From Mollicutes bacterium (GTDB taxonomy: Bacteria > Bacillota_I > Bacilli_A > Izemoplasmatales > Izemoplasmataceae): a DNA stretch of 64,000 bases. Below are positions 25,906 to 34,235 of this stretch, piece after piece. Both the position numbers and the translations under genes were made by a program. The DNA lies in contig PUOX01000030.1 in NCBI GenBank assembly GCA_003552925.1, forward strand, positions 1 through 64,000, given 5' to 3'. Each line of letters starts with the position of its first letter. Within the stretch, counting starts at the first letter, position 1. The notes under the pieces are model-generated. The model worked only from the letters and a program-made list of their open reading frames with translations. It searched no databases and was not told the DNA's origin.

Positions 25906-27696
25906 TTACTCCACCTCCACTTCGTCTTCGAGTTGTTGACGCTCAACAAGGTCGCGATAAAACTCGCAACGCTCGTAGAGTTCGTCGTGGGTGCCCACAT
26001 CGAGGACTTCGCCCTCGTCGATGACGATGATTTTGTCCGCGTTTTTGACGGTCGATATACGGTGGGCGATCATGATGGTTGTTTTGCCTTGGCGGATTTT
26101 GCGCAAGTTCCTTAAAATCTTCTCTTCGGTCGACGTGTCGACGGCGCTGACGGAATCGTCCATGATCAGAATTGGTGGATTTTTGGCCAAAGCGCGGGCA
26201 ATGGAGACCCGTTGTTTTTGACCGCCGCTCAACGTGACGCCGCGTTCGCCGATGACGGTTTCGTAGCCGTGTTTGAACTGCACGATGTTGTCGTGGACAT
26301 CGCTGAGCTTCGCGACTTCTTGAATCTTGTCCATTTCGCTTCCTTCATAATCGACACCGAGGGCGATGTTGTTTTTGATGGTGTCGGAGAACAAAAAGCC
26401 GTCTTGGGGAACATAGCCGATGTTTTCGCGGACTTGCTTGATGGGCAAGCGCATGATGTCGTGCCCGTCGATGAACAATTGACCTTCTTCTAGGTTGTAA
26501 AGTCGGAGCAGCAAATCGACGATGCTGGTCTTGCCGCTGCCCGTACGACCGAGGATGCCCACCATTTCGCCGGCGTCGATTTTAAAACTGATGTCTTTGA
26601 GCACATATTCGTCGCCTTTTTCATCAGGGTATTTGAAATATAGGTTGTTGAATTCTATATCGCCGTGGATTTCTTCAACGTCGATGACGTTTTCATCCTT
26701 GATTTCAATTGGTTCGTCCAAAAACTCTTCGATTCGTTGCAAAGAGGCGCGACCGCGGCTGCGGACGTTGATGATCATCGAAATCGCCATCATCGGCCAG
26801 ATGAGCATGCCGAAATACGAAAGGAACGCCACAAGGTCACCGACCGTGAAGGGGTCGGCGGTGCCGCTTGTCCTCTCGACAAGCTCGGCGCCGTAGACAA
26901 TCATAAGCACAAACGTAAGCGAAACGATGCTGCGGACGATGACTTGAAGCAGCATTTGCATCCGCACGAAGCGGATGTTTTTGTCTTTCGCGTTTTTATT
27001 GGCTTTCAAGAAGTGCCGGATTTCCAGTTCTTCTTTGACAAAAGCTTTGATGACGGAAATCCCCGAAAGCGACTCCTGCGTGACATCGCTTAGGTCCTCA
27101 AACGCTTTTTGCGCTTGACGGAACCTTTGGCGCATGCGGGTTCCGATAAAGATGCCCGCTGAAGCAATCAGCACAAGGGGCAAAACAAGCACCAGCGTCA
27201 TGCGCGCATCGAGCATGATCATGCGGGTGAAGACCAAAGCCCCTAGGACAATCGCATCGACCATCATCAAAAGCCCCGGGCCCACCGCCCGACGGATGGC
27301 CTCGATGTCGTTGATGAACAGCGCCATCAACCCTCCGACCTTGCGTTCGCTGTAAAAGCGGTTCGAAAGCAAAAGGGCATGCGAAAACATATCGTCGCGA
27401 AGTTCGTAGCCCATCCGGCGCGAAGCGCCCATGATGCCGATGCGCCAAGAGAAACGGCCGATGACGATCAAAGCGCTGATGCCCACAAGCAACAGCAAGA
27501 TGTTGCGGACCGCTTCTACCGCTTCGGCGCGGGTAATGTCTCCTGTCCGGTAGGCTTCAAGGTCATCGACCAAGCGGCCGATGATGACCGGCACCTCAAG
27601 TTGCGCCAAGTCAACGACGATCAAGGCGATGATGCCGATAAAAAAGAGATGGAAATATTTCAGGTAGTAACGGTTGATGGATTTTGAAAACAGCAT
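25906..27696 (-). CDS. ABC exporter, degenerate-site half of the MarR-linked heterodimer
   Basis: A 596-residue half-transporter with Walker A GRTGSGKTS, intact signature LSGGQ and Walker B LIMDDSVSAVD (Asp for the catalytic Glu). The H-loop His is retained (AHRIST). The acidic C-terminal tail (EDEVEVE) is unusual. It begins 3 nt behind the marR stop. It complements the canonical half downstream, so the pair would hydrolyse ATP at one site only. Confidence 0.92.
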   Translation of the reverse strand: MLFSKSINRYYLKYFHLFFIGIIALIVVDLAQLEVPVIIGRLVDDLEAYRTGDITRAEAVEAVRNILLLLVGISALIVIGRFSWRIGIMGASRRMGYELRDDMFSHALLLSNRFYSERKVGGLMALFINDIEAIRRAVGPGLLMMVDAIVLGALVFTRMIMLDARMTLVLVLPLVLIASAGIFIGTRMRQRFRQAQKAFEDLSDVTQESLSGISVIKAFVKEELEIRHFLKANKNAKDKNIRFVRMQMLLQVIVRSIVSLTFVLMIVYGAELVERTSGTADPFTVGDLVAFLSYFGMLIWPMMAISMIINVRSRGRASLQRIEEFLDEPIEIKDENVIDVEEIHGDIEFNNLYFKYPDEKGDEYVLKDISFKIDAGEMVGILGRTGSGKTSIVDLLLRLYNLEEGQLFIDGHDIMRLPIKQVRENIGYVPQDGFLFSDTIKNNIALGVDYEGSEMDKIQEVAKLSDVHDNIVQFKHGYETVIGERGVTLSGGQKQRVSIARALAKNPPILIMDDSVSAVDTSTEEKILRNLRKIRQGKTTIMIAHRISTVKNADKIIVIDEGEVLDVGTHDELYERCEFYRDLVERQQLEDEVEVE

Positions 27697-27699
27697 GTC

Positions 27700-28119
27700 T
27701 TACACCTGCCCTATTTTGTCAAACAGACGCACAAGGGTCTGAAGTTCTTGGTTGTCTAAGCGGGAAAATATCTTTTCCATCGCCTTGTTGCTCTCTAACA
27801 CATTCGTCTTCGCAAGAAGCTTGCCGCGTTTTGTGAGCGTGATGTTGTACACTCTCGCATCGTCTTTGCACCGCTTCTTTTCAATCAGTCCGGTCTCTTC
27901 AAACGTCCGGATGGTCTCGGTCACGGTCGGCTTCGACAGATTAAAAATCTGCGCGATTTCGCTCATCGTGACAGATTCACGCTTGTCAATTTCGCGCAAA
28001 TAACGAAATTGGCGGTCGCTGACGTTTTTCAAATCAAGGTCTTCATAGACTTCGCGGCAACTGTTGAAATACATTTTTAAAAACGCGTTGAAGGAGTCGC
28101 GGAAACGTTCCTTGTCCAT
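27700..28119 (-). CDS. MarR-family regulator of the adjoining ABC exporter
   Basis: A 139-residue winged-helix regulator of the MarR type, with recognition region MSEIAQIFNLSKPTVTETIRTFEETGLI and wing around KRCKDDARVYNITLT. ATG 28119 follows GGGAGGGG. First gene of marR-ABC-ABC. A perfect inverted repeat lies just downstream of its -10 box, so it most likely represses its own operon and is released by a drug-like ligand. Confidence 0.92.
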   Translation of the reverse strand: MDKERFRDSFNAFLKMYFNSCREVYEDLDLKNVSDRQFRYLREIDKRESVTMSEIAQIFNLSKPTVTETIRTFEETGLIEKKRCKDDARVYNITLTKRGKLLAKTNVLESNKAMEKIFSRLDNQELQTLVRLFDKIGQV

Positions 28120-28145
28120 GACGTCCCCTCCCGGGAAGATATTTA

Positions 28146-28191
28146 GTTAGGCTTTACCTAACCATTATATACGTTCTCGCTTATTTGTCAA
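28146..28191 (-). promoter_or_regulatory. marR-ABC promoter and operator
   Basis: Consensus hexamers on the minus strand: -35 TTGACA (28186-28191), 16-bp spacer, -10 TATAAT (28164-28169). Immediately downstream lies GTTAGG-N5-CCTAAC (28146-28162), a perfect inverted repeat over the transcription start. GTTAG half-sites are known for MarR proteins such as MepR. Confidence 0.8.
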
Positions 28192-28198
28192 TAGCGCA

Positions 28199-28229
28199 AG
28201 AAAAAAGGCCGCAAATTTTTTGCGGCCTT
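28199..28229 (-). terminator. terminator of the Ig-like repeat protein gene
   Basis: Eleven-bp stem AAGGCCGCAAA / TTTGCGGCCTT with a 3-nt loop and T run on the minus strand, 5 bases after the stop. Confidence 0.85.
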
Positions 28230-28233
28230 CTCA

Positions 28234-30042
28234 TTAACGTTTGCGTCGCCAACCGATATAAAACAAAGCCGTCAGTCCCGCTCCGCAAAGGATGAACCAT
28301 TCAAGGGCGGAATCGGTGCTCGCATCCGCGCCCTCTACAAGAACCTCGAAAACACGAACCGTCGAATCGCCGGCACGGTTGGTCAATTCCACTTCATAGC
28401 TGTGTGTGCCCGGGACTTTTTCGTTGTTGGTGTAGCCATCATAAAGCATTTTCGCTTCAACCGCCTCAAACCCTTCGGCTTGCGCGCTTCTTAAAGCGAT
28501 TGAAAGCATGTCGTCTTGCGAAAGCGTCGAACCTTCGGTCACGACAATCCGCTCATCCACGGTGAAGACCGGCGGCACGTCGTCGATGATTTCCACAGAC
28601 ACTTTGTGCGTGGATTCGTTGCCCGATGAGTCGGCGACTTTGAATCGGACACTGTAGGTTCCGATTTCACCGGATTCGACCGTGTTTTCCACCACCGTCA
28701 CATGCTCAAGCGTCAAATCGTCGACGTTGTCGTTCACATACATCCTCGCCCTCAAATCGCGCCAGTCAAACGTCTCGGTATACGATATACGGTGCACGAT
28801 TGGACCGCTCAACGTGGGCGGAACATCGTCGTGGACATGGATTTGAACCGTCCGATGCGTCTCATTGCCTGATGCATCCACCGCTTTTAGGTCCATCGAG
28901 TATTCACCCGGAACTTCGAGATTGTCGCTGAAATTCTCATCAACAACATAAAACGCGATGTCCGTCTCCGGGGTGTGGTTGTCAGAAAGCGTGTACATCA
29001 ACAATATCTCGTTGAAACTTTTGGGGTTTGAAAGCTTGATGTCCACAACATCCGGACCGTCGATGACGGGCGGAGTCACATCTTCCAAAACGACCGTAAA
29101 AGTTTTCAGCGCTTCGTTCCCGCTTTCGTCTTGCACGCCGAAAGTCACGGTTTTCTCGCCCAAAGTTTCAAGCGTATGGGAGTAGTTGTCCTCGTGGATG
29201 GTGAAGCCGCTCAGCATTCCATCGTAGTCGTCGAAAAACTCGAAATGCTCTGCGATCAAATCTTCAAGCGCCGGCGGCGCATCGACATCGACGTTCAAGG
29301 AATCGGGGCCCGTAATCACCGGCGGGATTTCGTCTTTGACCATAATGGTAAGGGTGAAATACGCCGTGTTTCCGGAGGAATCGCTCACTTCAAGGCGCAC
29401 TTCGTAATCGCCGATGACGCCTTCGTTGCCGGAGTATTCGTCTTCGACAATGTCAATGTCGTCGCTCAAATCTCCGTCAATTTCATCATAGGCGCCAATG
29501 TGCGCATCGACCAAGCTTTCAATCGATGGCGTTTCTTGATAGGAAAGCACCATGTACCCGCTGCCGGAAAACGACGGAGGATCTTCGTTCACGGGCGTGT
29601 AAGGCTCATACGGCGTCGCCTCATCGCCCAGTTCAAGCTGAAAGCCCTCCAACCCCAAATGACCGAAGTGCTGCGAGGCCATCCCGCCTCGGACTTCCAT
29701 GTAAAAATCGCCATCCCGAAGCGTCAAATGACAGACCATGATGTTGGAGTCCGACCCGTCACAAACATCCAAGGCGGAAGAGGATTCTTCCACTAGAATC
29801 TGTTGGCCGCTTTCGATCGTCAACACGGCGCCATCCAACTCCGTAGGCAAAGTGAGCGTATACTCGCCCGGCTCCACCGGATGGCGCGGTGCGGTGTAAA
29901 AGACGTTCTCGCCCGCGTTCATTTGAAAGTACGCGGGGTTTAAAAGATTTTTTCCGCTGGGTGTTGTCTCAAGCGCCGACAAATAATAGGCCGACATCAT
30001 GAAGAGCATACACCCGGCGATGAACACCACTGCTTTTTTCAT
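28234..30042 (-). CDS. surface protein with five Ig-like (HYR-type) repeats
   Basis: A 602-residue secreted protein with a Lys-started signal peptide (about 1-27) and an N-terminal carbohydrate-binding-like region (about 35-160). Five beta-sandwich repeats of roughly 80 residues follow, each opening with a Pro-Pro hinge (EDPPSFSG, EIPPVITG, VTPPVIDG, DVPPTLSG, DVPPVFTV) and carrying DSSGN-type turns. The C-terminus has one membrane helix and the basic tail GWRRKR. No LPxTG sortase motif is seen, so anchoring is by the helix. Such stalks usually hold adhesion or sensing domains off the surface. ATG 30042 follows GAGGTG. Confidence 0.82.
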   Translation of the reverse strand: MKKAVVFIAGCMLFMMSAYYLSALETTPSGKNLLNPAYFQMNAGENVFYTAPRHPVEPGEYTLTLPTELDGAVLTIESGQQILVEESSSALDVCDGSDSNIMVCHLTLRDGDFYMEVRGGMASQHFGHLGLEGFQLELGDEATPYEPYTPVNEDPPSFSGSGYMVLSYQETPSIESLVDAHIGAYDEIDGDLSDDIDIVEDEYSGNEGVIGDYEVRLEVSDSSGNTAYFTLTIMVKDEIPPVITGPDSLNVDVDAPPALEDLIAEHFEFFDDYDGMLSGFTIHEDNYSHTLETLGEKTVTFGVQDESGNEALKTFTVVLEDVTPPVIDGPDVVDIKLSNPKSFNEILLMYTLSDNHTPETDIAFYVVDENFSDNLEVPGEYSMDLKAVDASGNETHRTVQIHVHDDVPPTLSGPIVHRISYTETFDWRDLRARMYVNDNVDDLTLEHVTVVENTVESGEIGTYSVRFKVADSSGNESTHKVSVEIIDDVPPVFTVDERIVVTEGSTLSQDDMLSIALRSAQAEGFEAVEAKMLYDGYTNNEKVPGTHSYEVELTNRAGDSTVRVFEVLVEGADASTDSALEWFILCGAGLTALFYIGWRRKR

Positions 30043-30092
30043 TTCATCACCTCGCATAAATCATACGCAAAACGGTCCGGTTTTTCTTAAAA

Positions 30093-30118
30093 AAAACTTC
30101 CTGAAATCAGGAAGTTTT
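30093..30118 (-). terminator. terminator of the MATE gene
   Basis: Eleven-bp stem AAAACTTCCTG / CAGGAAGTTTT with a 4-nt loop and T run. The MATE stop codon lies within it. Confidence 0.85.
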
Positions 30119-31561
30119 CAAATGCGGCTCGGCGTGGGCGAGTTTTTGTTTGTCTTTGATGTCGACTTTCGGCTTGAAATCGATGCGCGTGTACAAATAG
30201 AAGCCCACAAGGGCAATGAGAAGATTGCTCAAAAGCATCACTTCCCAAATGATGCGGCTGCCTCTTTCCGGAAACAGCGCGCCGGCCAAAAGCACCAAGG
30301 GTATTCGAAAGCCCCACAGTCTCGTAACGGCCATGATGAAGGTATAATGCGTGTTCGCCGTGCCGTTGAACGTCCCGATGAACGTTTGGAAGACGGCCAT
30401 CAACGGCAGGCCGATCAATATATAAAACATATAATCAACCGTCAAGCGGAGCGCTTCCGGGTCTTCGCCCAAGAAAATGCGCGCCAAAGGTTCACGCACC
30501 ATAATCAGCGCGAGCGAACCCACCGCCATAATGCCGACGGAAAGCTTCATAGTCTTGAAGAACGTTTCTTTTGCGCGCCCCGGGTTTTGCGCGCCGATGT
30601 TTTGTCCGATGTAGGCGCTCAAAATGGCCCCCATCGCCATGACCGGGTGCAAAATCATCGAAAGCAGCCGGTTGCCGATGCCAAAGGCGGCCACCGTCTC
30701 TACGCCGTAGGAGTATATCACGCCGTTCATGACGCCAAACCCGATGGCGGTGATGGCCTGCCCAATCGACGCAGGCGCCGCGGTTTTCAAGATTTTAACC
30801 ACCGCTTCCGCTTTCGATTGCAAAGCGGCCGTCCATTCGTCTTTCTTCACCTTAAGCAAGTACCGCAAATCGATGGTCACGCCGGTTCTTGCGTAAAACA
30901 GCCTGAATATGCCGATGGGCATGATTACGACATTACTTGTGAGCGTCGCAAAAGCCGCACCGGGAACGCCGAAGCCGAGGACGCTGATGAATATGGGGGA
31001 TAGCACCACGTTCAACAAGATAGCCCCGCCGCTTACGAGCATGGGACTCCATGTGTCTCCGCTCGCCTGCCTTGTGGCCATAAACGCGAAAAACGTGAAA
31101 AAGATCGACAGCTCGAACGATCGTATTCGCAAATACGCGGTTGCGTTGTCGAAGACGAAATCTTCCGCACCCATCGCGCCGACGATGTAAGGCGCCGCGA
31201 AAAAGCCCGCAACGTTAAGCATAACGCCGAACAATACGGCGATCACAAAAAGAAGCGTCGCGTAATAGCGCGCCTGCGGATAGTCGTTGCCGCCGACGAA
31301 CTGCGAAATCAGCGCCACACCGGCAACCGACAGACCCATCCCCAAAGACAAAAACGTAAACACGACCGGAAAAACCAGCTGAATCGACGAAACAGCCTCG
31401 GCGCTGACGCCGGGGATGCGGCTGACAAAAAACATGTCGACAATGTCGTGCAACGATTTCAACAAATTGTTCAGCATTAAAGGAAGGGCCAAAATAAGCA
31501 GCCCTTTGTAGATGTTTTTGTCTTTTAGGATAAGATGTCGTTTGCGTTCGTCTTTCGTCAT
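30107..31561 (-). CDS. MATE-family multidrug efflux transporter
   Basis: A 484-residue protein with about 12 membrane helices in two MatE halves. The N-terminal ALPLMLNNLLKSLHDIVDMFFV segment and the second-half GIGNRL are typical of the DinF/NorM superfamily. Expected to expel cationic drugs in exchange for Na+ or H+. ATG 31561 has AGGGTG upstream; the GTG three codons earlier is ignored. Its promoter contains the same 13-bp palindrome found before the tetR-ABC operon, which predicts joint control. Confidence 0.9.
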   Translation of the reverse strand: MTKDERKRHLILKDKNIYKGLLILALPLMLNNLLKSLHDIVDMFFVSRIPGVSAEAVSSIQLVFPVVFTFLSLGMGLSVAGVALISQFVGGNDYPQARYYATLLFVIAVLFGVMLNVAGFFAAPYIVGAMGAEDFVFDNATAYLRIRSFELSIFFTFFAFMATRQASGDTWSPMLVSGGAILLNVVLSPIFISVLGFGVPGAAFATLTSNVVIMPIGIFRLFYARTGVTIDLRYLLKVKKDEWTAALQSKAEAVVKILKTAAPASIGQAITAIGFGVMNGVIYSYGVETVAAFGIGNRLLSMILHPVMAMGAILSAYIGQNIGAQNPGRAKETFFKTMKLSVGIMAVGSLALIMVREPLARIFLGEDPEALRLTVDYMFYILIGLPLMAVFQTFIGTFNGTANTHYTFIMAVTRLWGFRIPLVLLAGALFPERGSRIIWEVMLLSNLLIALVGFYLYTRIDFKPKVDIKDKQKLAHAEPHLKTS

Positions 31562-31578
31562 TTTGTTCACCCTGAATC

Positions 31579-31606
31579 ATTATACCATATTATGACAAAT
31601 TGTCAC
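31579..31606 (-). promoter_or_regulatory. MATE promoter with second copy of the TetR-type operator
   Basis: Extended -10 TGGTATAAT (hexamer 31579-31584), 16-bp spacer, -35 GTGACA (31601-31606). The palindrome TGACAAATTGTCA (31593-31605) lies between the boxes and identically repeats 19364-19376. Occupancy would block the polymerase. Confidence 0.75.
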
Positions 31607-31625
31607 ATCATGTGACCGGTTTTTC

Positions 31626-32747
31626 TCATTTTTTCGGAGGCGGGCCGATGTATTGATACAACCTTGTCTTGATGGGGCCGTTGAAGAGCACCCGCGTGCG
31701 GCTGGGCTTCTTGCCCATCAGCTGTTCGACACCGCTCACCGGCGTCAAGATGTAAAACGAGGCGTCTTTGTGTTTTCGAAGCAGTTTCCCAAGGCCCTTG
31801 TAAAGACGCGCCACCTCTTCTTCGCCCATGCGCTCGCCATAAGGAGGATTGGTGATGAACACCGGCGACGCCGCGGAAAAATTCTGGTGCGAAAAATCGG
31901 CGATTTCAAAATTGATCGCCTCGTCGACACCGGCATGTTCGGCGTTCTCTTTGGCACTCCTTATCACGCCCGGGTCGACATCGCTCGCCACAATCGGCGC
32001 GATGGACTCATGCTTGATTTGCTTGAGCGCATTTCTCCGCGCCGTGTTGTAGTCGTCTTTCGACACCCAAAAGAAACGTTGGAAAGCGAAGTTTCGGTTG
32101 AGCCCGGGGGCGATGTTTTTGGCAATCATCGCCGCTTCGATCGGAATGGTGCCCGAACCGCAAAACGGGTCGTAAAGCGTCCGGTCCTTTCCGTAATGGC
32201 TCAAAAGCACCATCGCCGCGGCCAAGGTTTCCTTTAGCGGCGCGCTTCCGGTTTGTTTGCGGTAGCCCCGCTTATGAAGCGCCGCGCCGCTTGTGTCGAG
32301 CCAAAGCTCGGCCACGTCGTTTTGCAGATTCAAAAGCAATCCGTAAGATTCGGCGGTTTCGGGAAAACGTTCCACGCCGTAGTGTTTTTGCAGGCGTTTG
32401 ATCAAAGCCTTCTTGCCAATCGACTGGATATCGCGTAAACTAAAGAGTGTGCTTTTCGAACTTTTCGCGTTCACGATGAAACGGCCCTTTTGATGAAGGT
32501 ACCTCTCCAACGGCAATTCAACCATCCAATCGAACAGTTCATCGAAGCTTTTCACCTTTTGCGAACCGAGAACGACATACACCCTTTCGGCCGTGCGCAA
32601 ATGAAGGTTCGCGCCGATTATGCCCGAAACGTCCGTTTCGAAATAGATTCTTCCGTTGCTTGAACGCTTGATGTCAAACCCGAGCTTGATAAGCTCGCGT
32701 TTCAAAACGGCCTCAATCCCAAAGGCGGTCGTTGCGACACATTCCAT
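31626..32747 (-). CDS. THUMP-domain rRNA guanine-N2 methyltransferase (RlmL/YpsC-like)
   Basis: A 373-residue RNA methyltransferase. An N-terminal ferredoxin-like plus THUMP RNA-binding region (about 1-155) is followed by a Rossmann methyltransferase with SAM motif DPFCGSGTIPIEAA and catalytic TNPPYGER. This architecture makes N2-methylguanosine in 23S rRNA (N-terminal half of E. coli RlmL; B. subtilis YpsC). ATG 32747 is preferred over TTG 32753. It is divergent from the sigma factor gene. Confidence 0.9.
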   Translation of the reverse strand: MECVATTAFGIEAVLKRELIKLGFDIKRSSNGRIYFETDVSGIIGANLHLRTAERVYVVLGSQKVKSFDELFDWMVELPLERYLHQKGRFIVNAKSSKSTLFSLRDIQSIGKKALIKRLQKHYGVERFPETAESYGLLLNLQNDVAELWLDTSGAALHKRGYRKQTGSAPLKETLAAAMVLLSHYGKDRTLYDPFCGSGTIPIEAAMIAKNIAPGLNRNFAFQRFFWVSKDDYNTARRNALKQIKHESIAPIVASDVDPGVIRSAKENAEHAGVDEAINFEIADFSHQNFSAASPVFITNPPYGERMGEEEVARLYKGLGKLLRKHKDASFYILTPVSGVEQLMGKKPSRTRVLFNGPIKTRLYQYIGPPPKK

Positions 32748-32898
32748 CTTCAATCATCCTTTCAACACCATCTTAACACCTTTTTCTCCGTAATCCCATC
32801 TTTGAACCGAGAGGTTGTAAAGATTTTAAACAAAATTTTCCAATAAAACGACCACTTGCATTGTTTTCAATATGTAAGGGCTCGGCGAGGTGAAACGC

Positions 32899-33432
32899 AT
32901 GAACAAACACAAACTCGAAAACATCGTTGAAGCCTTCAAAAACGGGGACGAAACCGCGTTCGACCGTTTGTATGAAGAGACCAAAACCGATGTCTACTAC
33001 ACCATCCTGCTCGTCCTCAAGGACCCTTCGCTCAGCGAAGACATCATGCAAGAGACGTATCTGAAGATGATCGAAAACCTCCCCGGCTACCGACGCAAAG
33101 GCGAATTCCGGGCCTGGATCAAAACCATCGCCAAACGCCTCGCCATCAACGCCTACCATAAGCGAAAAAAGGAAACCGCCATCGACGCCGACGAGCATCC
33201 GAACCTCTTTGAAAGCGAAGGGCAAGACAGCGAAAAGCGTTACTATCTTGAAGAACTCATGAACATTCTCAGCGAGGAAGAACAAACCATCGTCATCCGC
33301 CACGCCATCTTGGGCGATAAGCACAAGGACATCGCCAAGGATTTGGACAAACCCCTAGGCACCGTGCTTTGGAAGTATAAAAACGCCCTCGAAAAAATGC
33401 GCAAGGAAGGAGGAGGGTTTGATGAAGAATAG
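32899..33432 (+). CDS. ECF-type RNA polymerase sigma factor
   Basis: A 177-residue sigma-70 family factor with region 2 (about 10-85, LSEDIMQETYLKM) and region 4 (about 115-170, HKDIAKDLDKPLGTVLWKYKNAL), lacking regions 1 and 3 as ECF factors do. ATG 32899 has GAGGTG at 6 nt. The anti-sigma gene overlaps its end by 11 nt, so the two are coupled. I see no convincing own-promoter signature in the 150 bases upstream, only a short AACC-N4-GGTT repeat at 32805-32816. Confidence 0.9.
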   Translation: MNKHKLENIVEAFKNGDETAFDRLYEETKTDVYYTILLVLKDPSLSEDIMQETYLKMIENLPGYRRKGEFRAWIKTIAKRLAINAYHKRKKETAIDADEHPNLFESEGQDSEKRYYLEELMNILSEEEQTIVIRHAILGDKHKDIAKDLDKPLGTVLWKYKNALEKMRKEGGGFDEE

Positions 33433-34210
33433 AGAAACGAGAAAAAGGCTGTACCGTTATGCAAAAGAAGACACACCGGATTTGAAAGCGCAAATCAAAG
33501 CCTCTTCAACCTACAAAGACTTCATGGAAACGCAAACACACATGCCGCAAAGAAGTCCGCGATTCCGATGGAACCGCCGTCTTGCCTTCGGCGGCACGCT
33601 CGCGCTGCTCATTCTTCTTTTCGTCTTTGCGTTGCCCATATTCGAGACTCCCGCCTCTTCCACGGTGTATATGGACATCAACCCCAGTTTGCGCTTGCAA
33701 GTCGGAGAAGACGACCGCGTCGTAGAATTGGAAGGCGTCAACGAAGATGGCGTGCAGTTCCTAAGCAGACTTGAAAATTTACATAACAAGTCCTTTGACG
33801 ACGTCCTCGACGTTTTGATCGACGAAGCGATTGAACAGGGACTTTTGAGCGAAGCGAACCCGTATGTGATGTTTGACGTCCAAAGCGAAAACGAAGACTT
33901 GCGCGCCCACCACCTATCCAAAATGGAAGAGCGGCTTCCCGAAATCGCACAGGCTCGCGTCCCCAATTTCGCCATGATGCAAGGCTCCAGCGAAAATGCG
34001 GACGAGGACGAACTCGAACGGGCGCAGCAACATGGAATCAGCGTGATGAAAAGCCGCATCATCGAAGCGATACTAGAAGAAACCGACGAGTACGACTTTG
34101 AGACGTTGAGCGAATACTCCGTCGGCCAATTGCGACAGCTCTTGGACGACTACGACATATCCCCGCACCGGCCCGGCCCACCGCATCGAACCCCCCCGTC
34201 CGGGCCGTAA
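33422..34210 (+). CDS. RsgI-like transmembrane anti-sigma factor
   Basis: A 262-residue single-pass protein. The cytoplasmic part (about 1-50) would bind the sigma factor. A membrane helix (about 54-74) follows, then an extracytoplasmic RsgI-type domain starting with TVYMDINPSLRLQV and NEDG, and a long acidic helical region with a Pro-rich tail. The DINPS motif (85-89) is the conserved site where RsgI proteins are reported to self-cleave between Asn and Pro. RsgI normally partners SigI-type factors; here the partner is ECF-type. No polysaccharide-binding module is attached. ATG 33422 follows GGAGGAGGG. Confidence 0.82.
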   Translation: MKNRETRKRLYRYAKEDTPDLKAQIKASSTYKDFMETQTHMPQRSPRFRWNRRLAFGGTLALLILLFVFALPIFETPASSTVYMDINPSLRLQVGEDDRVVELEGVNEDGVQFLSRLENLHNKSFDDVLDVLIDEAIEQGLLSEANPYVMFDVQSENEDLRAHHLSKMEERLPEIAQARVPNFAMMQGSSENADEDELERAQQHGISVMKSRIIEAILEETDEYDFETLSEYSVGQLRQLLDDYDISPHRPGPPHRTPPSGP

Positions 34211-34234
34211 AAAACAGCTCGCAAGAGCTGTTTT
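34211..34234. terminator. bidirectional terminator between anti-sigma and SDR genes
   Basis: Ten-bp stem AAAACAGCTC / GAGCTGTTTT with GCAA loop and T run. It lies between convergent genes and can serve both. Confidence 0.9.
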
Positions 34235-34235
34235 T

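Noticed and set aside
32805-32816. AACC-N4-GGTT repeat as an ECF sigma autoregulatory promoter
   Set aside because: Arms are only 4 bp and no matching -10 element at ECF spacing could be identified.
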